A DNA stretch of 30,277 nucleotides, from positions 1 through 30,277 of the forward strand of contig CAAFZB010000072.1 in the NCBI GenBank assembly GCA_900767405.1, written 5' to 3'. Both the position numbers and the translations under genes were made by a program. The notes beneath the pieces were generated by a model that was not told the DNA's origin, made no database searches, and saw nothing but the letters and a program-made list of their open reading frames with translations. Below are positions 24,171 through 30,277 of the stretch, piece after piece. This stretch comes from Rikenellaceae bacterium. GTDB taxonomy: Bacteria > Bacteroidota > Bacteroidia > Bacteroidales > UBA932. Numbering within the stretch: position 1 is the first letter of the stretch; every line of letters starts with the position of its first letter.

Positions 24171-24341
24171 ATGATGTTAGCACAATTCAGCAACAAGGGA
24201 AATGAGAAAACCCTCTACACTTCGCCAAGGGCGAATGTCGTAGAAATCTTCTCACAGACATCAATTCTCCAAGGCAGTCAGTCAGTCAACTTCGATGGCG
24301 ATGACACTTTGAAACCCGGAGACGACAGCGTGTGGAAATAA
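24171..24341 (+). CDS. Small 56-residue protein upstream of the fimbrillin-like lipoprotein
   Basis: An ATG-ATG start and a TAA stop give 56 residues: MMLAQFSNKGNEKTLYTSP, then RANVVEIFSQTSILQGSQSV, and an acidic tail NFDGDDTLKPGDDSVWK. There is no signal peptide. The pattern Y-x-S/T-P...VVEI...S.L plus an acidic tail resembles very small Bacteroidales proteins often found just before fimbrillin or FISUMP lipoprotein genes (from memory; no family name is claimed). It ends 19 nt before the lipoprotein start, so the two are likely co-transcribed. A leader peptide or pilus-assembly accessory are alternatives. Existence as a real gene is fairly likely; function is unknown. Confidence 0.6.
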   Translation: MMLAQFSNKGNEKTLYTSPRANVVEIFSQTSILQGSQSVNFDGDDTLKPGDDSVWK

Positions 24342-24347
24342 CAGACA

Positions 24348-24353
24348 AGGAGG
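24348..24353 (+). promoter_or_regulatory. Shine-Dalgarno sequence that decides the lipoprotein start
   Basis: AGGAGG lies 7 nt before the ATG at 24361 but only 1 nt before the ATG at 24355, so 24361 is the better start. Strong Shine-Dalgarno sites are rare in this window. Confidence 0.55.
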
Positions 24354-24360
24354 AATGAAA

Positions 24361-25500
24361 ATGAAAAAGACAGCATTTTTCGCCATTGCGGCATTATTTG
24401 CACTGGTTTCCTGCAGTAAGGAGCAGGTTGAGTTCGGCAGTGAGAATGGTGACATTGTAGATATGACGCTCAATGCCAGCATCGAGCAGACCAAGGCTTC
24501 GTTCACCGACTGGCACTTTGCATTCACCAAAGGCGACAGAATTTCTCTCAACAACACGTACAACGTCAATGAGTACTTTACACTGACATTTGACGGTGGC
24601 AAATTCAAAGGGAATGTCAAAGCTCCTGCCAAAGCGAAGGCTCCGGTAACGTGGTATGCATATTATCCTTCTCACACCGTATCGCTGGCAAACCAGGCCG
24701 GAACATTGCAGGGCGCTGCAAAAACGTTTGTTTATTCCGGAGAACAGAAGGATGTGGATCCCAAGTCCACGACCTTGAATATCACTCTTAAGGCCCGTAC
24801 CTCTGTCCTGGTAATCAAGAACGAGAAGAGAGCCGGCCTGGACATCAACGTCAAATCTGACGGCAAATGGCTTACGGGTTTTGGCAAGAATCTTGGCAGT
24901 TATGCAAAAAGTGACAGGAAAGCATCCCTTTTCACCACATCGAACAAGGCTGTTGATACATACTACGTGGTTGTTCCTGCCGGAATAAAGCTTGCAGTCT
25001 ATGATGGCAACAAACTGATTAAAGAGACAAAGGATGCCGGGCTCGAGAAAGGAAAGTATTATAATATCACAATATTAAGCGAGTATCCCGCAGATGCTGT
25101 TCAGGGCAAATTCTCAGTAGGCAAAAACAAATATGTCTATATCAAGGCCGAAAACGCTTCAAACAGCAGTACCTATAGGTCTATGCCCAAACCTACGGAC
25201 AACTGGCGTCTGCCTACCGAGGCTGAATGGGAATATCTGCTGAAGAATTCGCAGCCCAGCTGGTCAACGTCTACGCCAGGTTTCTACCTTACCTCCAATA
25301 CTGGAGAAAAGGCATTCTTCCCGGCAAACGCCAAAGATAATGACGGAGTAACCCCGACCTGCGAATATTGGGCATATTCTACGGGCTATAACGATTACAA
25401 ATATTACAAGATCAAAGGTAAGAGAACAGGAGTGACCTGGGATGATTTCTGGACCAGCAGCAGGAGCTGCGCCGTCCGTTTCGTCAAGGACTGCAACTAA
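24361..25500 (+). CDS. Fimbrillin-like lipoprotein with C-terminal FISUMP/FGE-like motif
   Basis: A 379-residue lipoprotein: MKKTAFFAIAALFALVSCSK has lipobox LVSC (Cys18). Residues 30-240 look like a fimbrillin/Mfa-like fold, with the typical early 'QTKASF...W.FTKGDRISLNN' and YAYYPSHTVSL strands. Near residue 280, NWRLPTEAEWEYLL matches the FISUMP/formylglycine-enzyme-like 'RLPTEAEWE' motif, and the end WTSSRSCAVRFVKDCN suits that fold. It is thus a surface adhesin-like protein, not an enzyme. Position between the STAS gene and the MATE-kinase gene may be chance, or it may be part of the regulated output. A strong terminator follows, isolating it from the MATE-NRPS unit. Confidence 0.8.
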   Translation: MKKTAFFAIAALFALVSCSKEQVEFGSENGDIVDMTLNASIEQTKASFTDWHFAFTKGDRISLNNTYNVNEYFTLTFDGGKFKGNVKAPAKAKAPVTWYAYYPSHTVSLANQAGTLQGAAKTFVYSGEQKDVDPKSTTLNITLKARTSVLVIKNEKRAGLDINVKSDGKWLTGFGKNLGSYAKSDRKASLFTTSNKAVDTYYVVVPAGIKLAVYDGNKLIKETKDAGLEKGKYYNITILSEYPADAVQGKFSVGKNKYVYIKAENASNSSTYRSMPKPTDNWRLPTEAEWEYLLKNSQPSWSTSTPGFYLTSNTGEKAFFPANAKDNDGVTPTCEYWAYSTGYNDYKYYKIKGKRTGVTWDDFWTSSRSCAVRFVKDCN

Positions 25501-25529
25501 TCTTATTTCAGATTGAACATTGCTCTTTT

Positions 25530-25560
25530 AAGCCGGCCGGAATTTGGCCGGCTTCTTTTG
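25530..25560 (+). terminator. Rho-independent terminator after the lipoprotein gene
   Basis: AAGCCGGCC (25530-25538) pairs perfectly with GGCCGGCTT (25546-25554) across a 7-nt loop, followed by CTTTTG. It ends the small ORF-lipoprotein transcript before the MATE-kinase promoter. Confidence 0.8.
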
Positions 25561-25592
25561 TTCAAATCATTTCTCAAATACGAAAAATCTGC

Positions 25593-25600
25593 TAACTTTG
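25593..25600 (+). promoter_or_regulatory. -7 promoter box of the MATE-kinase/NRPS operon
   Basis: TAACTTTG matches TAnnTTTG and lies 7 nt before the ATG at 25608, so the transcript would have almost no leader. No clear -33 TTG is at 19-21 nt. Confidence 0.5.
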
Positions 25601-25607
25601 TGCTTAT

Positions 25608-27350
25608 ATGAAGGAAGTAGAACGAAGCCCGTATTTGGTCAGCAAGGCTATGAAGCACTTCCTGCTCGCCACCGTTCTTTCTATGGCCGCAGGGCAGGTG
25701 AGTGTGACCATAGACGGAATCATCGTGAGCCACCTTGTTTCTCCCGACGCGCTGTCGGCTGTCAATCTGTTCACACCCCTTTCGCTTCTGGTATCGTCGT
25801 TCGCGACGTTCTTCGGAATAGGCGCTACAATCCGTGCGGCGAGAGCCATAGGGGAGCAGGACAGGGAAAAGGCAGGTGGGCTTCTTTCCACGGCGGTCCT
25901 GTCTATGGTATTCATCGGAATCCTGGTGGGAATCCTGTCTTTCATTTTTCAGGACAGGATAGTTGCTCTGATAAGCCACGAAGAGCGTCTGTCCGGTTAT
26001 TTCAAGGAATATGAGGGCATAATGCTCGGGTGTTGCGTCGTAACAATGATGAACACCCTGTTCAACGAGATGGTATGCATAGACGGGCATCCCCGGATTG
26101 CCACCAGAGCCACCCTTATATCCACAGGGACGAACGTTGCGCTTTCCGCCGCATTCGTCGGACTTCTGCATCTGGGAGTTTCGGGCTCTGCGTTTGCAAC
26201 CGTCCTTTCCCTGCTCCTGAACATTGCGCTTGTCTCCAGGTATCTGTTCGGTGACGGATGTTCTTTCTCTCTCAGACCTTTGAAGTCTTTCTCGACCCGG
26301 AGTCTCGTCTCCAATATGCAGCAGGGCGCGCCCCTTATTATCGGCAACCTCCTGCTGATGGTGATGTTTCTTTTCCTCAACAACATTGTCCAGAGCAAAC
26401 AGGGAGCCGACGGAATGTTCGCAATGTCCATCTGCATGAACCTGCTCACGCTCGGGATGATGGTTTCGGGAAGCGTGGGAGCCACGGCAATGTCGGTAGG
26501 AGGCTTCCTTTACGGACAGAAGGATTTTGAGGGAGTGAGAATCCTTGTCGGCAGATGTGTGCGGCTTGTACTTGTAGTGCTGGCCGTTGTCCTTGCCGTG
26601 GTGGAAATCGCTCCCGGCATAGTCACAGGGCTGTTCGGTGCCGACACGCCCGAACTTGCAGCTTATTCTGACAGATGCCTGAGGATTTTTGCCTGGATGC
26701 TGCCGTTGATATTGATGGTGCTGCTGCTGGCCAATATATACCAGATGCTGGGGTACCTTACCCTGTCCCCGTTGCTGATACTGCTGTTCCCGGTCGTGCT
26801 GTTGCCGGGTATGCTTCTTCTGGCAAGGATAGACGGCACTCTGATATGGTATGCTTTCCCCCTGACAGGAATTACGGTGGCATCGGTGACTTTTGCGGCT
26901 ACTTCTGTAATCAGACTCCGCAAGAACAGGACGGTAACGGTTCTGACTCTGGTGCCTCTGTTCTCGGACAAGGAAAACAGGCTCAACATCTCCATTCGTG
27001 TGACTTCCGATGAGATAGCCGCATCCTTGGACAAATTCGTCGACGGTTTGGGGAAGATTGTCGCAGACGAAGAAAAGCTGACATATGTCAGGCTTTGTCT
27101 GGAGGAACTCCTGCAGAATATTTATCAGCACGGAAGGGTTTCGGACAGCCACTTTGTAGACCTGTTTGCCTGCAGGGAGAAGGATACCCTTACCGTAGCC
27201 GTCAAGGATGACGGACGGAGTTTCGATCCAACGCTTGTGAAAGATTCCGATATGGGCTACGGCCTTAAAATAGTGAAGGAATTCAGTGACAGCATTGAAT
27301 ACAAATATATGTTCGGCCAGAATATGACTTTCCTGAAATTCACCTTATAG
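25608..27350 (+). CDS. MATE-family exporter fused to a C-terminal RsbW-like ATPase/kinase domain
   Basis: A 580-residue protein. Residues 1-436 are a MATE/MOP-type multidrug exporter with about 12 membrane segments: VTIDGIIVSHLVSPDALSAV in the first half, and QGAPLIIGNLL and GMMVSGSVGATAMSV in the second. Residues of about 455-580 form a GHKL ATPase of the HATPase_c_2/RsbW type: CLEELLQNIYQHG with Glu500/Asn504, VKDDGRSFDP (G1 box), and GYGLKIVKEFSDSIEY (G2 box). The junction is a cytoplasmic loop (RLRKNRTVTVLT) without stop or frameshift. The exporter would move a compound out; the kinase domain should phosphorylate or bind a STAS protein, probably the one encoded at 23664-23969. The NRPS begins 19 nt downstream. 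Confidence 0.92.
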   Translation: MKEVERSPYLVSKAMKHFLLATVLSMAAGQVSVTIDGIIVSHLVSPDALSAVNLFTPLSLLVSSFATFFGIGATIRAARAIGEQDREKAGGLLSTAVLSMVFIGILVGILSFIFQDRIVALISHEERLSGYFKEYEGIMLGCCVVTMMNTLFNEMVCIDGHPRIATRATLISTGTNVALSAAFVGLLHLGVSGSAFATVLSLLLNIALVSRYLFGDGCSFSLRPLKSFSTRSLVSNMQQGAPLIIGNLLLMVMFLFLNNIVQSKQGADGMFAMSICMNLLTLGMMVSGSVGATAMSVGGFLYGQKDFEGVRILVGRCVRLVLVVLAVVLAVVEIAPGIVTGLFGADTPELAAYSDRCLRIFAWMLPLILMVLLLANIYQMLGYLTLSPLLILLFPVVLLPGMLLLARIDGTLIWYAFPLTGITVASVTFAATSVIRLRKNRTVTVLTLVPLFSDKENRLNISIRVTSDEIAASLDKFVDGLGKIVADEEKLTYVRLCLEELLQNIYQHGRVSDSHFVDLFACREKDTLTVAVKDDGRSFDPTLVKDSDMGYGLKIVKEFSDSIEYKYMFGQNMTFLKFTL

Positions 27351-27369
27351 TTTGATTAATTTATCCATT

Positions 27370-30277
27370 ATGAAGACATATCCTTTACTTCAGTCACAGT
27401 TGGGCGTGTTTATGGAGTGTATGCGGCACCCTGAGTCCAGGCAATATAATCTTCCGAGTATTGTCCGGCTGGATGAACAGGTAGACCTCGACCGTCTGGC
27501 CGATGCTGTCCAAACACTTTTCGACAACCGCAAGGAACTGCGCCTGTCGTTCCTGCTCGACGAGAGTGGCAATGCCCTCCAGTACGTCAATCCCGACTTG
27601 AGGATGAACGTGCTCAGAAAGAAAATGAGCGAAAGGGAATGTCTTGAATATGCGCATAATGGCTTTACCCGCCCGTTCGATATCCTGGGCAGGGAATGTC
27701 TTTTCCGCTGCGAGATTATTGAGACAGAGGCAGCTCCGTATCTGCTTACCGACATCCATCACCTGATAAGCGACGGAATGACTTTTACTCCAATCATCAC
27801 AACTATGGATCTTCCCGCAGCCTATGCCGGGGATCCTTTGCGCGACATTCCATATGGAATGTTGGAGGCTGCTGAAGATGAGCAGACTCAAATCGGAAGT
27901 GAAATATACGAAGTAGACAAGCAATACTATTCGGACAAATTCCAGGGAATCGACTTTGCCACGCTCTCAACCGTATCCAGAGATATTCCGGGCAGGATGA
28001 TTCGTGAAAGTTCGTTCCTGCCGGTCAGCAAGGTCGATGAATGGTGCAGAGCCAACGGCGTGGCTTGCAACTTATTGTTTCAGGCGGCATTCAGCTATGT
28101 GCTGTCGGTATTCCTTCGTCAGGATACGGTAGCTTACACATCTGTCAACCACGGGCGTATCGACCGCCGTCTGCGCACTTCATACGGAATGTTCGTAAAG
28201 ACAGTCCCTATTCTGTCCCGCATTGAGAAGGGAATGTCCGTGAAAGACTTTATTATGAGTTTCCGTATGGAACTTATGTCGACCATACGCCACGGTTCCT
28301 ATCCCTTCAACCATCTGTGCCAGGACCTCGGTATGACTCCCGGTATCAGCTTCAATTTCCAGGCAATCCCGGATATGAAGGAATATCTGCAAATCGGAGA
28401 CAGACAATATACCGCCGTACAGCCGGAACGTGGTGAAGTGTCAGACGATATGTCAGCGATGATTTTCTATACGGGTGACAATTATGAGATACGTATGGAG
28501 TCGTGTGAGGGATACAATTCACACGACGTCCTGCGCACCGTCGCCGATGCCGTCAAATCCTGTATCGAGAACATTATGCAGACCTCCCCGGATACCCCGA
28601 TTACGGATATATGTGTCGTCGGCAAGGAAGAGGAGAGCCGGATTCTGTCCCTGTCCCGGGGCAATGAGATGACGTATGATGCCGGTCAGACATTCCCGGG
28701 CATCTTCATCCGCCAGGCAGCCGTAAATCCGGAGCATCCTGCCGTTGTCGATGAGGCTGGCAGCTACAGTTACGGTGAGCTGAACCGTCTGTCGGGAGCC
28801 CTTGCGGCAAAACTCCGCGAATTTGGAACCGGCGGCTGTGAGGAGGAATCCCCGTTCGTTAGCATAATGCTCGGCTGCCAGAAAGAATTCCTCGTAGCCG
28901 CAATCGGTGTGGAGAGGGCTGGAGGCGCTTATGTGCCACTGGACTGCGACTATCCGGCAGACCGGTTGCTTTATATGCTGGAGGACAGCGGGAGTCAGGT
29001 GCTCATTACATCACATACCGCATATGATGAGAAGACTGCAGGTGGAGATAACTTTACTGCGAAGAACTTACTGTTCATCGAGGATTTCATAGCGGGAACC
29101 ACAGAAGGGGAATGTCCCGAGATTAACTATGCAACACCTGACGGACTTGCCTATATGATATATACGTCGGGCTCTACCGGCAAACCCAAGGGCGTGATGA
29201 TACAGCATCGCGCGAAGGCTAATTTTGTGAACTTCATAGCGAAGGAGTGGGGACATACGGACAAGAGCCGTATCTGCTGTCACTCGTCCTTCTCGTTCGA
29301 TGCGTCGATAGAGGACCTGTATCCTGTGCTGACCGTGGGCGGTACGCTGTATATCGTGCCGCAGGAGGCTCGTAAGGACCTTGAAATGCTTCACGACTTC
29401 ATTGTAAACAACCGCATCACAGGTGGCTGCTACACTACTCAGCTCGGGCAGATGCTCCTGCAGACATATCCAAACCTGCCTGTGGACTATCTGGTTGTAG
29501 GTGGAGAGAAGATGACGGTTGCTCCCGAGTGCAAGTGCCGTCTGATAAACACTTACGGTCCTACGGAGTTCACGGTTGATGCCACTTTTTTTGACGTGGA
29601 GCCTGGCAGGGAATACCGCAACATACCGATAGGTCGGCCATTGCACAACCTGTCGTGCTACGTTATGGACGGGTACGGCCATCTGCTGCCGCGTGGGATA
29701 GCCGGGGAGTTGTGCATATCGGGCCCGCAGGTGGCCTTGGGATACTGGAAGCGAGAGGAGCTCACGGCAGAGAAGTTTGTGGACTGCCCGTACGATGAAG
29801 GGAAGATGTACCACACCGGAGACCTGGTGCGCTACAATGAAGACGGAGACATAGAATATCTGGGGCGTATAGACAATCAGGTGAAGCTGCGGGGGTTCCG
29901 CATAGAGCTGGGCGAGATAGAGACTCTTATAGCCGGGTTCGAAGGAGTACGTGCGGTGAGCGTGCAGGTCAGGGAAGTCGGCGGGGTTCAGCATCTGTGT
30001 GCATACTACAGTGCCGACAGAAATATCGACAAAGATGTCCTGAAGACATTCCTTGCCGCTCAGTTGACGGAATATATGGTGCCGACAGTCTATATGCAGC
30101 TGGATGAGATGCCCCTGACGCCGAACGGCAAGATAAATACGAAGGCTTTGCCTCTGCCGGAGATTCAGGCAGAGAAGATTGTCTCTCCCGAAACCGATAC
30201 GGAGAAGAAACTGTTTGACATTGCAGTGGAACTGCTCAAACACAATCAGTTTGGCGTGACAAGCAATCTGATTTCTA
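27370..30277 (+). CDS. Nonribosomal peptide synthetase, first module C-A-(PCP), cut by the window end
   Basis: 969 codons are open to the right edge without a stop. Residues 1-440 are a condensation domain with an intact active site HHLISDG (His130, His131, Asp135), a GMFVKTVPI strand (273-281) and SYPFNHL. Residues 445-930 are an adenylation domain: YTSGSTGKPKG (598-608), FDASIED (643-649), NTYGPTE (727-733), YHTGD (814-818), GRIDNQVKLRGFRIE (832-846) and the NGK lysine loop (919-921). From 940 a carrier-protein domain begins, and the window ends before its phosphopantetheine Ser. Pocket residues read by eye are D644, A645, E648, V708/V709, G711, T728 and V736, suggesting a basic or polar amino acid such as Lys (low certainty). 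An N-terminal condensation domain with nothing before it suggests an acyl starter or an upstream partner. It starts 19 nt after the MATE-kinase gene. Confidence 0.95.
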   Translation, partial: MKTYPLLQSQLGVFMECMRHPESRQYNLPSIVRLDEQVDLDRLADAVQTLFDNRKELRLSFLLDESGNALQYVNPDLRMNVLRKKMSERECLEYAHNGFTRPFDILGRECLFRCEIIETEAAPYLLTDIHHLISDGMTFTPIITTMDLPAAYAGDPLRDIPYGMLEAAEDEQTQIGSEIYEVDKQYYSDKFQGIDFATLSTVSRDIPGRMIRESSFLPVSKVDEWCRANGVACNLLFQAAFSYVLSVFLRQDTVAYTSVNHGRIDRRLRTSYGMFVKTVPILSRIEKGMSVKDFIMSFRMELMSTIRHGSYPFNHLCQDLGMTPGISFNFQAIPDMKEYLQIGDRQYTAVQPERGEVSDDMSAMIFYTGDNYEIRMESCEGYNSHDVLRTVADAVKSCIENIMQTSPDTPITDICVVGKEEESRILSLSRGNEMTYDAGQTFPGIFIRQAAVNPEHPAVVDEAGSYSYGELNRLSGALAAKLREFGTGGCEEESPFVSIMLGCQKEFLVAAIGVERAGGAYVPLDCDYPADRLLYMLEDSGSQVLITSHTAYDEKTAGGDNFTAKNLLFIEDFIAGTTEGECPEINYATPDGLAYMIYTSGSTGKPKGVMIQHRAKANFVNFIAKEWGHTDKSRICCHSSFSFDASIEDLYPVLTVGGTLYIVPQEARKDLEMLHDFIVNNRITGGCYTTQLGQMLLQTYPNLPVDYLVVGGEKMTVAPECKCRLINTYGPTEFTVDATFFDVEPGREYRNIPIGRPLHNLSCYVMDGYGHLLPRGIAGELCISGPQVALGYWKREELTAEKFVDCPYDEGKMYHTGDLVRYNEDGDIEYLGRIDNQVKLRGFRIELGEIETLIAGFEGVRAVSVQVREVGGVQHLCAYYSADRNIDKDVLKTFLAAQLTEYMVPTVYMQLDEMPLTPNGKINTKALPLPEIQAEKIVSPETDTEKKLFDIAVELLKHNQFGVTSNLIS

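Noticed and set aside
25503..27152. Long minus-strand open frame of 549 codons
   Set aside because: It lies opposite the MATE-kinase gene, is rich in Gln, His and Arg with no domain-like pattern, and has no promoter; it is a codon-bias shadow.
29068..30243. Minus-strand open frame of 391 codons
   Set aside because: It is opposite the NRPS adenylation domain, which has complete motifs on the plus strand; low-complexity shadow.

Overview
The window looks like a chromosomal segment of a gut-type Bacteroidales (Bacteroidota) bacterium. The signs are BACON and FISUMP lipoproteins, a fimbrillin-like lipoprotein, TonB receptors, DUF4876 and DUF6850-type surface proteins, a PCMD-domain protein, almost no Shine-Dalgarno sequences, and repeated TAnnTTTG promoter boxes. 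The family cannot be fixed by reading alone. Genes are very tightly packed: many share stop/start overlaps or have 0-2 nt gaps, and convergent pairs overlap at their stops.

Layout. (1) 1-350: start of a ParD-like antitoxin gene running off the left edge, with a palindrome inside its promoter, then a cluster of palindromic and tandem 27-nt repeats. (2) 347-4657, minus strand: a gapless five-gene operon of old-yellow-enzyme reductase, SDR, PCMD protein, nadE and an arginase-family protein. (3) 4724-5476: alpha/beta hydrolase. (4) 5473-8930, minus: a metal/oxidative-stress run of TonB receptor, HMA metal-binding protein, Fur-family regulator and rubrerythrin, with a 15-bp dyad in the promoter region. 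(5) 9072-15963, plus: a surface operon of BACON/FISUMP lipoprotein, TonB receptor, DUF4876-like lipoprotein and DUF6850-like barrel. (6) 15967-17370, minus: SGNH hydrolase fused to an endonuclease/exonuclease/phosphatase domain. (7) 17459-18919: CstA-type transporter. (8) 18916-19833, minus: desulfoferrodoxin fused through a signal-like membrane segment to a lipocalin.

(9) 20073-30277 is the most interesting part. It holds an RNA methyltransferase overlapping a Sfp-type phosphopantetheinyl transferase; a membrane sensor with PP2C/SpoIIE phosphatase plus RsbW-like kinase domains; a STAS (RsbV/SpoIIAA-like) protein; a 56-codon small ORF; a fimbrillin/FISUMP-like lipoprotein; a MATE exporter with an RsbW-like ATPase/kinase domain fused to its C-terminus; and, 19 nt further on, a nonribosomal peptide synthetase (C-A-partial PCP) cut by the window end. 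The inferred system is a nonribosomal peptide pathway whose exporter belongs to a partner-switching phosphorelay. The PPTase would activate the synthetase, the MATE part would export the product, and the STAS protein would be phosphorylated by the exporter-linked and/or sensor-linked kinase domains and dephosphorylated by the sensor phosphatase. No sigma factor is visible in the window, so the final output is open. No rRNA, tRNA, CRISPR array or transposase was seen.
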